Assembly (NCBI RefSeq): GCF_003651245.1
Contig: NZ_RAPE01000001.1
Coordinates: 434,001 to 498,000, forward strand
Direction of reading: 5' to 3'
Source: Roseovarius spongiae
GTDB taxonomy: Bacteria; Pseudomonadota; Alphaproteobacteria; Rhodobacterales; Rhodobacteraceae
DNA: 64,000 nt
Shown here: positions 55,597-64,000 of the stretch, in pieces
How the letters are laid out: every line of letters starts with the position of its first letter
How positions within the stretch are numbered: position 1 is the first letter of the stretch
Made by a program: the position numbers and the translations under genes
Notes under the pieces: generated by a model
Told to the model about the DNA's origin: nothing
Database searches by the model: none
The model's input: the letters and a program-made list of their open reading frames with translations, nothing else

Positions 55597-56672
55597 GACC
55601 GCCCGAGCTCGTCGCGGATCTCCTGCGAATGCTGACCGCGCCGGGGGACCGGGGCGGGGTCGCGACGCGCTCCGTCGAAACGCGGCGCGGGGGCGGGTTG
55701 CAGGACGCCGCCGGGCGCCTGCCACACGCCGCGCGCGCGCATATGCGGCTCCTGCGCCGCCGCGTCGGGCGACAGAACCGGCGCGACGCAGGCGTCCGTT
55801 CCGTCGAACAGCGCGGCCCAATGCGCGACCGGCTCCGCGGCGAAGACCCCGGCAAGCTGCGCGGTCTGGCGCGGCCATTGCCCGGGGTCGTGCTGCTCGG
55901 CAAGGGCGGGGGTGTCGTCCAGCCCCAGCACTGCGAGGAAAGCGGCGTAGAATTGCGGCTCTACGCATTGCACGCTGATGAACCCGCCATCGGCGCAGGC
56001 GTAGCAGCGCGCCCAGTGCGGCCCGTCAAGCAGCCCCTCGCCGCGCCGAGCCGACATGCTCCCGGCCTGCCGCAGCGCCATCAGCAGCGCCGTCATGTGG
56101 GCCGAGCCGTCGACGATGGCCGCGTCCACCACCGGCCCCGGCGCGCCGCCCCGCACCGCAAGCAGTCCGGCAAGCACCCCGGCCACGAGGTAGAGCGCCC
56201 CGCCGCCGATATCGCCCAGCATCGTGGGCGGTGGAAAGGGCGGCTCGCCGGGAGCGGAGGCGTGCCAGAGCGCGCCCGAGGTGGCGAGGTAGTTCAGGTC
56301 ATGCCCCGCCTGATCCGCCCGCGGCCCGTCCTGCCCCCAGCCGGTCATCCGGCCATAGACCAGCGCGGGATTGCGCGCGTGACAGGTCTCGGGGCCAAGG
56401 CCCAACCGCTCCATCACGCCGGGGCGCAGCCCCTCGATCAGCGCGTCGGCCCGATCGCAGAGCGCGCGGGCGACGCCGAGGTCGGCAGGCGATTTCAGGT
56501 CGAGCGTGATGGACCGCTTGCCCCGGTCGAGCAGGCTCTGCTCTCCGGTCAGCGGGCTGGGCGTGGGGCGGTGAACGACGATCACCTCGGCCCCGAGATC
56601 GGCCAGCATCATCCCCGCAAAGGGGGCGGGGCCGAGCCCCTCGAACTCGACGACGCGCACGCCGCTCAGCAT
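55593..56672 (-). CDS. CaiB/BaiF family CoA transferase, alpha-methylacyl-CoA racemase-like
   Basis: The 359-residue protein follows the AMACR pattern: GVRVVEFEGLGPAPFAGMMLADLGAEVI at the start, GHDLNYLATSGAL with the catalytic His, MLGDIGGGALY with the catalytic Asp and SVQCVEPQFY with a Glu matching the third active-site residue. It should epimerise 2-methylacyl-CoA esters. It is the last gene of a leftward operon after an EamA transporter and a flavin amine oxidase, and its TAG overlaps the TAG of the RTX gene. Confidence 0.88.
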   Translation of the reverse strand: MLSGVRVVEFEGLGPAPFAGMMLADLGAEVIVVHRPTPSPLTGEQSLLDRGKRSITLDLKSPADLGVARALCDRADALIEGLRPGVMERLGLGPETCHARNPALVYGRMTGWGQDGPRADQAGHDLNYLATSGALWHASAPGEPPFPPPTMLGDIGGGALYLVAGVLAGLLAVRGGAPGPVVDAAIVDGSAHMTALLMALRQAGSMSARRGEGLLDGPHWARCYACADGGFISVQCVEPQFYAAFLAVLGLDDTPALAEQHDPGQWPRQTAQLAGVFAAEPVAHWAALFDGTDACVAPVLSPDAAAQEPHMRARGVWQAPGGVLQPAPAPRFDGARRDPAPVPRRGQHSQEIRDELGRS

Positions 56673-56694
56673 GGGATGCGCGCGGCGGCGCGCC

Positions 56695-57681
56695 TCAATA
56701 CCGCGGCGGCGCCTGCCTGAGCGCCGCCAGCCGCCGCCCCTGTTGCCGCTCGCGCAGGAAGACGAAGAGCCCGGCCCCGAGGATCAGCGCGATGCCCGCC
56801 ATCTCGACCGGGGTGGGCAAGTCCGCCCAGATCGTCCAGCCCCAGAACACCGCGAGCGGCAGGCCGACATATTCGAACGGCGCCACCGCGCCCGCATCCG
56901 CCGAACGGTAGGCCTGCGCCATGCAATAGCCGATCAGCGCCGAGTTCACCCCGAGCGCGAGAAACAGCCAGACGTCGCGCCCCTCGGGCCAGGCCCAGGC
57001 GCGCAGCACGAAGAGCAGGCTCGGATCCTCCAGCCCCCGGGCGAACCGCCCGTCCCCCGCCACCGCCCAGAACCCGAGCGAGACGACCAGGAACGCCAGC
57101 TGGATATAGACCGCCATCGCCGAGGCGCGCGACACCGCGCCGAGCCTGCGGGTCAGGATCTGGTTGATCGCGTAGGTGAAGGCGCCGGCCAGCGGCAGCA
57201 GGTAGATATACCAGGGCGCGTCGCGCGCCGCGCCGCCCGCCCAGGGCTGTACCACGATCACCACGCCGAGCAGCCCCGCCACCACCGCGCCAAGGCGCAG
57301 CGGCCCCGCCTTTTCGCCCAGCAAGGGGATGCCCACCAGCGTGATGAGCAGCGGCGCCACGAAGAAGATCGCCGTCGCCTCGCCCAGGGGCAGCGACGCG
57401 AGCGCCGCGAAATAGGTGAGGTTCGAGACCACCACCATCGTCACCCGCAACAGGTGCAGCCCGGGCCTGCGCGTCCGCAACAGCCCCCAGCCGCCTTCGA
57501 GCCGCACCAGCACGAGGCAGAAGAAAAGCGCGATCAGCGCGCGGATGAACGTCATCTCGTGCAGCGGGTAGGCGCGCGACAGGAACTTCAGCAGCACGTC
57601 GTTGACCGAGAACCCGATCGTCCCGACCAGGATGAAGACGATTCCCGCGATGGGCCGGCTGCCCGTCTCCGTCATGACCAT
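56695..57681 (-). CDS. EamA (DMT superfamily) transporter
   Basis: The protein of about 328 residues has ten membrane helices in two EamA repeats, including PLGEATAIFFVAPLLITLVGIPLLGE and APFEYVGLPLAVFWGWTIW, and a basic C-terminal tail. The ATG at 57681 has GGAGG eight bases upstream. It lies between the amine oxidase and the CoA transferase genes and may export a product of that pathway or simply be co-transcribed. Confidence 0.88.
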   Translation of the reverse strand: MVMTETGSRPIAGIVFILVGTIGFSVNDVLLKFLSRAYPLHEMTFIRALIALFFCLVLVRLEGGWGLLRTRRPGLHLLRVTMVVVSNLTYFAALASLPLGEATAIFFVAPLLITLVGIPLLGEKAGPLRLGAVVAGLLGVVIVVQPWAGGAARDAPWYIYLLPLAGAFTYAINQILTRRLGAVSRASAMAVYIQLAFLVVSLGFWAVAGDGRFARGLEDPSLLFVLRAWAWPEGRDVWLFLALGVNSALIGYCMAQAYRSADAGAVAPFEYVGLPLAVFWGWTIWADLPTPVEMAGIALILGAGLFVFLRERQQGRRLAALRQAPPRY

Positions 57682-57696
57682 CGCGCCGCCCTCCGC

Positions 57697-58950
57697 TCAC
57701 GAGTTTCGCACCCAACGGGCGAGCCGGGCCGCCACGTCCTGCCCGCTGGCCCATGCGCCATGCGCCGTGGCCTGCCACTGGCGCGACAGCGCTTCGCCGG
57801 CAAAGGCCACGCACCCGGTGTCGGCGTCGATCAGGTCGCGCCGCAATTGCGCAGCGCCCGGGCGCGCGTGTGAATAGGAGCCGAGGATGAGCGGATCACA
57901 GGTCCAGCCCGTCGCCGCGCTGCCGGTGATCGCGTGCAGCACCTCCGCCCCGAAGGCGCGGGCGAGGTGGCCGCGCGCAAAGTCGATCGTCGCGGCCCGG
58001 CCCGCGCCCGCGAGGTCGCGCGCCACGTCGCCCGCGACATGCACGATCAGCATAGGCTCTGGCCCGTGTTTCATGATCTGCACGCTCACCACCGGTTCGC
58101 CGTCGCCGGGCTCGATGCTGCAAAACAGCGCATCCTCAAGTTCCGCGGGCAGGGCGCGCAGGGTGAAGGCGGCCTTCTCGTAGGCGCCGCAGGGGATCTG
58201 CTCCAGCCGCTCCACGAACTCTTGCGCCGGGCCGGGGCCGAAGGCGATCCCGCCCGCGCGCAGCACGTTGGTCGAGGCGGTGACGATCGCCCCCTTCGCG
58301 TCGATGCGGCCCTCCGGCGTCTCGATCCGCGCGCCCGTCGCAGTTTGCTCGATGCGGCTCACCGGCACGTCGGTGCGGATCGGCAGGCCCGCCGCCATGC
58401 GTCCGATCAGGTCGCCATAGCCCGAGAGCACCGGCCAGTTGACCTCAGTGTCGGCGTAATCGGCATAGGCCGCCGCCGACACGTCGCGCGGTTCATCCCC
58501 CGCCATGAGGGCGAGCAAGCAGTTTGCCTCTCCCGCCCAGCGGCCGAGATCGGGCAGCACCTCGGGGATGGGCGCGTCGCGCCCCGCTATTCCGGCGGCC
58601 TCGACCGCGGTGAAGGCCCGCGTGATGGCCGCGTCCGCCGCGGCCAGCGCGGCGCCATCCAGGAACGCGCCCTCATGCCAGGCGGCGTAGCGGCCGTCCG
58701 GGGTCTGCCGCGCGTAATGCGCGCCCAGCCGGTCTGCCCAGCCCACCAGCGGGTTTTCCCGCGCACAATGCAGCCAGTGACAGCCCTGGTCCCACGGCGC
58801 GCTCAGCGACGCGGTGTCGGTGAAGGCCCGCCCGCCGATCCGCTGCGCGGCCTCGAGGATGACGAAGGAAACGCCGCGCTCCTGTAGCTTGAGGCCCGCG
58901 CCGACGCCCGCGGCGCCCGCTCCGACGATAACGATCTCCGGCGTGCTCAT
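57697..58950 (-). CDS. Flavin-containing amine oxidase
   Basis: The 417-residue flavoprotein opens with the Rossmann motif [20 protein letters not shown] and GGRAFT, and ends with [24 protein letters not shown], the C-terminal FAD signature of the monoamine oxidase/polyamine oxidase family. It should oxidise an amine to an imine or aldehyde with release of peroxide, or act as a desaturase-type paralogue. It lacks a signal peptide. It is the first gene of the operon ending in the CoA racemase-like gene. Confidence 0.87.
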   Translation of the reverse strand: MSTPEIVIVGAGAAGVGAGLKLQERGVSFVILEAAQRIGGRAFTDTASLSAPWDQGCHWLHCARENPLVGWADRLGAHYARQTPDGRYAAWHEGAFLDGAALAAADAAITRAFTAVEAAGIAGRDAPIPEVLPDLGRWAGEANCLLALMAGDEPRDVSAAAYADYADTEVNWPVLSGYGDLIGRMAAGLPIRTDVPVSRIEQTATGARIETPEGRIDAKGAIVTASTNVLRAGGIAFGPGPAQEFVERLEQIPCGAYEKAAFTLRALPAELEDALFCSIEPGDGEPVVSVQIMKHGPEPMLIVHVAGDVARDLAGAGRAATIDFARGHLARAFGAEVLHAITGSAATGWTCDPLILGSYSHARPGAAQLRRDLIDADTGCVAFAGEALSRQWQATAHGAWASGQDVAARLARWVRNS

Positions 58951-59100
58951 GGCGCTTTCGCCCCCGCTGACGCGACTCTCCGCCCGACCCTAGGCGCGCG
59001 GCGGGCCGGTGCGCAAGATGCCGCGCGAAAATGCGGGGCGGGCGCCTTGCGCGACGGAAACAATCGGCTACTGTCCGCGCGGAGCGAAGAAGGGCCGCGC

Positions 59101-60030
59101 ATGACCGCCATCGTCGATGTCGACAACCTGACCAAGACCTATGACGGTGGGCTGACCGCTCTCTCGGGCGTGTCGCTCAGGATCGAGCAGGGCGAGATCA
59201 TCGCGCTGCTGGGTCCCAACGGCGCCGGCAAGACGACGCTGATTTCCGCGCTCTGCGGTATTACCTCGCCCAGTTCGGGGCGCGCGACAGTGGGCGGGCA
59301 CGACATCGTGACCGGTTATCGCAAGGCGCGCGCAATGATCGGGCTCGTCCCGCAAGAGGTCGCGCTCGAGCCGTTCGAGCGGGTGATTAACACCGTCAAT
59401 TTCTCGCGCGGGCTGTTCGGACGGCGCCGCGACGACGCGCTGACCGAGAAGATCCTGCGCCAGCTGAGCCTATGGGACAAGCGTCGCGCGCGCATCCGCG
59501 AACTGTCGGGCGGCATGAAGCGCCGGGTGCTGATCGCCAAGGCCTTGGTGCACGAACCGCGCGTGCTGTTCCTTGACGAGCCCACGGCGGGCGTCGACGT
59601 GGAGCTTCGCCGCGACATGTGGCGCGTGGTCGAGGGGCTGCGCGCCGACGGCGTGACCATCATCCTGACCACCCATTACATCGAGGAGGCCGAGGCCATC
59701 GCCGACCGCATCGCGGTGATCGACAAGGGGCGCATCCTGCTGGTCGAGGAAAAGACCGCGCTGATGACGCGCCTCGGGCGCAAGACGCTGCGCATCGACC
59801 TGCGCGAACCGGTAGAGGCGGTGCCCGCCTCGCTCGCCGATTACGACCTGGAGCTGGCCCCGGACGGGCGCAGCCTGAGCTACCACTACGACACGCGCGG
59901 CGACGGCACCGGCATCACCCGGCTGTTGCAGGCTCTGGCGGCGGCGGGCCTTGGCCTGCGCGACATCCAGACCACGCAGTCGAGCCTCGAGGAAATCTTC
60001 GTCGGCATGATCCGGGAGGGCGCGGCATGA
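59101..60030 (+). CDS. ABC-2 type transporter ATPase (YadG/DrrA-like)
   Basis: The 309-residue ATPase has Walker [10 protein letters not shown], signature LSGGMKRR, Walker [13 protein letters not shown] and the switch [11 protein letters not shown]-terminal extension (about residues 225-309) resembles the regulatory domain of drug-export ATPases. It overlaps the permease gene by four bases (ATGA). The exported compound is unknown. Confidence 0.92.
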   Translation: MTAIVDVDNLTKTYDGGLTALSGVSLRIEQGEIIALLGPNGAGKTTLISALCGITSPSSGRATVGGHDIVTGYRKARAMIGLVPQEVALEPFERVINTVNFSRGLFGRRRDDALTEKILRQLSLWDKRRARIRELSGGMKRRVLIAKALVHEPRVLFLDEPTAGVDVELRRDMWRVVEGLRADGVTIILTTHYIEEAEAIADRIAVIDKGRILLVEEKTALMTRLGRKTLRIDLREPVEAVPASLADYDLELAPDGRSLSYHYDTRGDGTGITRLLQALAAAGLGLRDIQTTQSSLEEIFVGMIREGAA

Positions 60031-60788
60031 ACGGACCGGCGATCTGGGCGATCTACAAGTACGAGATGTTCCGCTTTTTCCGCACGCTGATGGAAAGCCT
60101 CGCCTCGCCCGTCATCTCGACCTCGCTCTATTTCGTGGTCTTCGGCGCGGCCATCGGCAGCCGGATCGAACAGGTCGAGGGCGTCAGCTACGGCGCCTTC
60201 ATCGTCCCCGGCCTCATCATGCTGAGCGTGATGACCCAGAGCATCAGCAACGCCAGTTTCGGCATCTACTTCCCGAAATTCATCGGCACGATCTTCGAAA
60301 TGCTCTCGGCGCCGATCAATTTTCTCGAAATCGTGATCGGCTATGTCGGCGCGGCGGCGACCAAGTCGCTCATCATCGGGGTCGTGATCCTGATCACCGC
60401 GTTCTTCTTCGTGGAGTTGCGCATCGCGCATCCCTTCGCGATGCTGCTGTTCCTCGTGCTGACCTGCCTCAGCTTCAGCCTGTTCGGCTTCATCATCGGG
60501 ATATGGGCCGAGAATTTCCAGCAATTGCAGCTCATTCCGCTCTTGGTCATCACGCCGCTGGTGTTTCTCGGCGGGTCGTTCTATTCGATCTCGATGCTGC
60601 CGCCGACATGGCAGGTGGTGTCGCTGTTCAACCCGATCGTCTATCTCATGTCCGGTTTTCGCTGGTCGTTCTTCGGCGCCGCCGACGTGGGCGTGGGATG
60701 GAGCCTGCTGGCCATCGCCGGGTTCACGGCGCTCTGCCTCGGGGTGATCTGGTGGATTTTCAAGACCGGTTACCGGATCAAGTCGTGA
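60027..60788 (+). CDS. ABC-2 type transporter permease (YadH-like)
   Basis: The 253-residue protein has six membrane helices with the ABC-2 pattern, including [38 protein letters not shown] and [23 protein letters not shown]. It makes the membrane part of an exporter with the preceding ATPase. Substrate unknown; the pair is widespread in Proteobacteria. Confidence 0.92.
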   Translation: MNGPAIWAIYKYEMFRFFRTLMESLASPVISTSLYFVVFGAAIGSRIEQVEGVSYGAFIVPGLIMLSVMTQSISNASFGIYFPKFIGTIFEMLSAPINFLEIVIGYVGAAATKSLIIGVVILITAFFFVELRIAHPFAMLLFLVLTCLSFSLFGFIIGIWAENFQQLQLIPLLVITPLVFLGGSFYSISMLPPTWQVVSLFNPIVYLMSGFRWSFFGAADVGVGWSLLAIAGFTALCLGVIWWIFKTGYRIKS

Positions 60789-60875
60789 TCCGGCCATGCC
60801 TTGGCGGCACATTTTGTCGCGGGCGGCGGGCGCTGCGCCTTGTTTGTCCGGGGCGGGCCATTTACATCGGTGCGC

Positions 60876-61688
60876 ATGAACCGTTGGCCCGCCATCAAAC
60901 GCTTTTCCCCGTTTTCCCAATCTCCCCGCGTCTCGGTGGTGCGCCTGCATGGCTCCATCGGGTCGGGGCCGCGCGCCGCGCTCAGCGACGAGGCGATCGG
61001 CACCGTAATCGAGAAGGCATTTCGCAAGGGCCGTCCCAAGGCCGTGGCGCTGCTGATCAATTCGCCCGGCGGCTCGCCGGTGCAATCCTCGCTCATCGCC
61101 GCGCGCATCCGCCGGCTGGCCGAGGAAAAGGACATCCCCGTGCATGCCTTCGTCGAGGACGTGGCCGCGTCGGGTGGGTATTGGCTCGCCTGCGCGGCGG
61201 ATGACATCTGGACCGATTTCGGCTCTATCGTGGGAAGCATCGGGGTGATCTCGGCAGGCTTCGGCGCGCCGGTCTTCCTTGCCCGGCAGGGGCTCGAGCG
61301 GCGGGTCTACACCTCGGGCAAGTCGAAATCGCAGCTCGATCCCTTCAAGCCCGAGAACGAGGAAGACGTCGAGCGGCTGAAGACGCTTCTGGGCGACATG
61401 CACGCCGGCTTCATCGACTATGTCAAATCCCGGCGCGGCGACCGGCTGCGCGGAGGCGAGGACATCTTCTCAGGCGAATTCTGGCTCGGGCGGCGCGCGG
61501 CCAATCTCGGCCTCGTCGACGGCGAGGCGCATCTCGTGCCCAAGCTCAAGGAGCTTTACGGCGATGACGTGCGCCTCAGCCTGTTCAAGCGCAAGAAGGG
61601 GCTGTTCGCGCGTTTCGGCGCAAGCGCCGCGCAGGATGCGCTGGCCGCCATCGAGGAGCGCGCGGACTTCGCGCGCTTCGGGCTCTGA
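60876..61688 (+). CDS. sppA: Signal peptide peptidase SppA (compact, S49 family)
   Basis: The 270-residue serine protease of the S49 family contains LLINSPGGSPVQSSLI and the nucleophile loop FVEDVAASGGYWLACAAD, with the catalytic Ser in AASGG. The general base Lys is probably in the GKSKSQLDPF segment. It is a single-domain form, about half the length of E. coli SppA, and lacks a clear N-terminal membrane helix, so it may be peripheral. It degrades remnant signal peptides. It is closely followed by the zinc-ribbon microprotein gene. Confidence 0.9.
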   Translation: MNRWPAIKRFSPFSQSPRVSVVRLHGSIGSGPRAALSDEAIGTVIEKAFRKGRPKAVALLINSPGGSPVQSSLIAARIRRLAEEKDIPVHAFVEDVAASGGYWLACAADDIWTDFGSIVGSIGVISAGFGAPVFLARQGLERRVYTSGKSKSQLDPFKPENEEDVERLKTLLGDMHAGFIDYVKSRRGDRLRGGEDIFSGEFWLGRRAANLGLVDGEAHLVPKLKELYGDDVRLSLFKRKKGLFARFGASAAQDALAAIEERADFARFGL

Positions 61689-61693
61689 CGGCC

Positions 61694-61861
61694 ATGATCG
61701 TCAAGATCGTCACATTGTTCCTGATCGGCATGGGGGTTCTCGCCATGTTCGGGCGGCTGCGTTTCCCGGGGCAAAAACGGCTGGCCTCGGCGCGATGCGA
61801 GAATTGCGGCCGGTTCCGCATCGGCAAGGGGCCGTGCCCCTGCCGGAAGGGAAAGACCTAG
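61694..61861 (+). CDS. Zinc-ribbon membrane microprotein
   Basis: The 55-residue protein has one N-terminal membrane helix (IVTLFLIGMGVLAMF) followed by a basic part and a short four-cysteine pattern, CENCGRFRIGKGPCPC, typical of a zinc ribbon. It stands five bases after sppA and its stop directly abuts the next ATG, so it belongs to the same operon. I recall similar short proteins at this place in Rhodobacterales but no function. It is a genuine gene on grounds of spacing and motif. Confidence 0.75.
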   Translation: MIVKIVTLFLIGMGVLAMFGRLRFPGQKRLASARCENCGRFRIGKGPCPCRKGKT

Positions 61862-62815
61862 ATGCTGGCCTGGGCTCTTGCGGCGCTCGGCCTCGTGATC
61901 CTGCTGCTGGCGGGGGACGCGCTGGTCAAGGGGGCGGTGAATCTCAGCCTGCGGGTGGGCATTCCTGCGCTGATCGTCAGCCTTACCGTCGTCGCCTTCG
62001 GCACCTCGGCGCCCGAACTCCTGGTTTCGGTCAACGCGGTGCTGATGGACAAGCCGGGGCTGGCGCTCGGGAACGTGGTCGGCTCGAACACGGCGAACAT
62101 CCTGCTGGTGCTGGGAATCCCGGCGATCCTGTCACGGCTGCACAGCTCGGATTGCGACACGCGCAAGACCTACGTGTTCATGCTGATCGCCTCGGCGCTA
62201 TTCATTGCGCTGGCCTTTGTCGGCGTCTTCACCTTCTGGTCCGGTCTGGTGCTGCTGGCGGCGCTGGCGGCGGTGATGGTGAGCCTCGCCCGCGACGCCC
62301 ACAATCACCGCCGCGCCGAACGCGCCGCGGGCCCCGATGAGGAGATCGAGGGCGCCGACCCCGACATGCCCTGGTGGCAGATCATGGTCTTTCTCGTGCT
62401 CGGCCTTGTCGGCCTGCCGCTCGGGGCGGATCTGCTGGTCGATAACGCCTCGATCATCGCCGCCCGCCATGGGGTCAGCGACAGCGTGATCGGCCTGACG
62501 CTGGTGGCGCTGGGCACCTCTCTGCCCGAACTGGCGACCACCGTCATGGCCGCGCTGCGCAGGCAGGCCGACGTGGCGCTCGGGAACGTCATCGGGTCCA
62601 ACATGTTCAACCTGCTCGCAATCATCGGCATCGCGGCGCTGGTCGGGCCGGTTCCGGTCGATCCCGAATTCCTGCGATTCGACCTCTGGGTCATGCTGGG
62701 CGCATCGGTGCTGATCTATCCTTTCGTGTTCAAGGGCTGGGATATCGGGCGACGCTGGGGGATCGCGCTGACCGCGTTTTACGTGGTCTATGTTACCCTC
62801 GTGCTGATCTACTGA
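61862..62815 (+). CDS. Calcium/sodium antiporter (CaCA family, YrbG-like)
   Basis: The 317-residue protein has about ten helices in two inverted halves, each with the alpha-repeat: AFGTSAPELLVSVNAVL followed by ALGNVVGSNTANILLVLG, and ALGTSLPELATTVMAAL followed by ALGNVIGSNMFNLLAIIG. The Glu and the Asn/Ser residues form the ion site. It exchanges calcium for sodium or protons across the inner membrane. The start abuts the zinc-ribbon gene stop. Confidence 0.93.
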   Translation: MLAWALAALGLVILLLAGDALVKGAVNLSLRVGIPALIVSLTVVAFGTSAPELLVSVNAVLMDKPGLALGNVVGSNTANILLVLGIPAILSRLHSSDCDTRKTYVFMLIASALFIALAFVGVFTFWSGLVLLAALAAVMVSLARDAHNHRRAERAAGPDEEIEGADPDMPWWQIMVFLVLGLVGLPLGADLLVDNASIIAARHGVSDSVIGLTLVALGTSLPELATTVMAALRRQADVALGNVIGSNMFNLLAIIGIAALVGPVPVDPEFLRFDLWVMLGASVLIYPFVFKGWDIGRRWGIALTAFYVVYVTLVLIY

Positions 62816-62838
62816 CGGACGACAACGGGGAGGGCGTC

Positions 62839-63615
62839 ATGCGCGCACTGGTTACGGGGGCGGGGCGGCGATTGGGGCGCGCGATGGCGCTGGAACTGGC
62901 GGCCCGAGGCTGCGACGTTGCGGTGCATTACGCCACGTCCGGAGACGCGGCCGAGGAGGTCGCCGCCGGAATCCGCGCGCAGGGGCGCAATGCCGTGACG
63001 CTCTGCGCCGACCTGCTGGACGAGGACCAGACCGCCGCGCTGCTGCCGCGCGCCGCCGACGCGCTCGGCGGGCCGATCCGGGTGTTGGTCAACAACGCCT
63101 CGATCTTCGAGCACGATACGCTCGCCAGCGCCACGCGCGCCAGTTGGGACCGGCACATGGAGAGTAACCTGCGCGCGCCCTTCGTGTTGACGCAGGCGCT
63201 CGCGGCGCACGCGCCCGAGCCGATCGCGGACGAGGCCGGAGAACCGGTGGCGCAGGCGCTTGTCGTCAACATGATCGACCAGCGCGTGGAAAAGCTCACG
63301 CCCGATTTCATGACCTACACGCTGGCCAAGTCCGCGCTCTGGACATTGACCCGGACGGCGGCGCAGGCGCTGGCGCCGCGCGTGCGCGTCAACGCCATCG
63401 CTCCGGGCCCGACGCTGCGCGGCGCGCATCAGGACGCGGCGGCCTTCGCAGCCCAGCGCGCGGCGACGGTGCTGGGCCGCGGCGTGAACGCCGAGGACAT
63501 CGCCGAAGCCCTGCGCTACCTGCTGAGCGCGCGCGCCGTGACCGGCCAGATGCTGCTGGTGGACGGCGGACAGCACCTTGGCTGGCGCACGCCCGACCTG
63601 CGTGATCGGAACTGA
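62839..63615 (+). CDS. Short-chain dehydrogenase, pteridine-reductase (FolM)-like
   Basis: The 258-residue SDR has TGAGRRLGRAMA, the TGxxRR form that marks NADPH-dependent pteridine reductases, plus NNASIFEHD and the Tyr-Lys pair in YTLAKSALW. FolM-type enzymes reduce dihydromonapterin or dihydrofolate. It lies just before uvrC, as in related genomes. The substrate assignment is by motif only. Confidence 0.85.
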   Translation: MRALVTGAGRRLGRAMALELAARGCDVAVHYATSGDAAEEVAAGIRAQGRNAVTLCADLLDEDQTAALLPRAADALGGPIRVLVNNASIFEHDTLASATRASWDRHMESNLRAPFVLTQALAAHAPEPIADEAGEPVAQALVVNMIDQRVEKLTPDFMTYTLAKSALWTLTRTAAQALAPRVRVNAIAPGPTLRGAHQDAAAFAAQRAATVLGRGVNAEDIAEALRYLLSARAVTGQMLLVDGGQHLGWRTPDLRDRN

Positions 63616-63911
63616 ACCTCGCAGGTGCAGCAAAAAGTTTTGCACCGGCCACGGGGCGATCACGAAATTGTAACAGATTTGTTAGCGAAATCAGCATTTT
63701 GCCAATTGGTATAAAAAATATACATCGCAATCAATAAGTTACATATCTGCCCAAAATTTAGGCAACTCAAGGAAACCAGCCGAATACAAAGAGAATCCGA
63801 ACCTCCCCCGAAGTTACCCGCAGATCTATCCACAGAAACCGTGGACAGGATTCATCTTGTGCCCGACCGCCAAAGTTTGCAGCTCCGACAGAGAATCATA
63901 CATACCCGATC
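63616..63911. promoter_or_regulatory. AT-rich region before uvrC
   Basis: The 296 bases hold no gene. A hairpin-like GGTGCAGCAAAAAGTTTTGCACC at 63623-63645 may terminate the SDR transcript. From 63660 to 63790 the sequence is strikingly AT-rich for this genome and includes GTATA-AAAAA-TATAC (63709-63723). CTATCCACAG and the nearby CCGTGGACAGG around 63825-63851 form a short inverted repeat (TCCAC/GTGGA) with resemblance to a DnaA box. It is a probable promoter region for uvrC. Confidence 0.5.
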
Positions 63912-64000
63912 ATGACCGCCGTTGATTCCGAAAAAGCGCCCCTCACCGGGCACAAGCTCATCCAGAGTTACCTGCGCACGCTCGATGCGTCGCCCGGCGT
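63912..64000 (+). CDS. uvrC: Excinuclease ABC subunit C, N-terminal fragment
   Basis: Only 29 codons are in the window; the gene continues past the right edge. The start, MTAVDSEKAPLTGHKLIQS, followed by YLRTLDASPG, matches the usual UvrC N-terminus ahead of its GIY-YIG nuclease domain. UvrC makes both incisions in nucleotide excision repair. Its place after an SDR gene agrees with the order in related species. Confidence 0.82.
   Translation, partial: MTAVDSEKAPLTGHKLIQSYLRTLDASPG

Noticed and set aside
49582..55968. Two frames of over 1000 codons on the minus strand opposite the RTX gene
   Set aside because: They are antisense shadows of the Asp/Gly-rich repeats; the translated sequence only reflects the complement of the plus-strand gene.
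63825..63851. Possible replication origin with DnaA boxes
   Set aside because: Only one imperfect box-like repeat is present and no dnaA, hemE or parAB gene is nearby.

Overview
The window is GC-rich chromosomal DNA from an alphaproteobacterium, most likely a member of the Rhodobacterales (Rhodobacter/Roseobacter group). The inference rests on the cytochrome oxidase cluster ctaC-ctaB-small ORF-ctaG-ctaE followed by surf1-thrC-M16 peptidase-GNAT, a PleD-like gene next to a DUF3572 gene, a pteridine-reductase-like SDR just before uvrC, and several Rhodobacteraceae-type families (Hint_2 protein, non-Pyl MttB, SsuA/TauA-like transporter). Genes are dense, many overlap by 1 or 4 bases, and no rRNA, tRNA, insertion sequence, prophage or CRISPR array was seen.

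Layout. 1-6732 (minus): start of scoA, an L,D-transpeptidase, topA, dprA, a 5'-truncated DUF4336 remnant and tldD. 7039-15953 (plus): the cox assembly/subunit operon, SURF1, thrC, an M16 peptidase, a GNAT acetyltransferase and a GlcD-type FAD oxidase. 15957-25859: housekeeping and small operons (lytic transglycosylase, metG, MFS, Tas-type aldo/keto reductase, an XRE regulator divergent from DUF2061-desaturase-EamA, Nudix-DUF983). 26110-34186: a diguanylate cyclase with two degenerate receiver domains, DUF3572-HAD-EamA, an MttB-family methyltransferase, an aminotransferase translationally coupled to a mercaptopyruvate sulfurtransferase, and smpB.

34298-47781 is the most accessory-looking metabolic part. 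A polyamine-type ABC transporter (potDABC order, minus) is followed by a frameshifted Hint-domain gene and then two divergent operons. The minus operon is TetR, agmatinase-family ureohydrolase, two SDRs and a polysaccharide-deacetylase-fold hydrolase. The plus operon is an NMT1/SsuA-like ABC transporter and a second, different agmatinase-family enzyme. Palindromic TTAGT sites lie in the shared promoter region. I read this as a candidate uptake and breakdown system for a guanidino or related nitrogen compound; the substrate is unknown.

47926-55596 encodes a 2556-residue RTX-type protein with a helical N-terminus, several blocks of calcium-binding nonapeptides, a LamG-like domain and eight about 103-residue C-terminal repeats, of which six arose by duplication of a 927-bp, three-repeat unit. 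55593-58950 (minus) holds a flavin amine oxidase, an EamA transporter and an alpha-methylacyl-CoA-racemase-like CoA transferase. 59101-63615 (plus) holds a YadG/YadH-type ABC exporter, a compact SppA protease, a zinc-ribbon microprotein, a Na+/Ca2+ exchanger and an SDR. An AT-rich leader then precedes the first 29 codons of uvrC at the right edge.
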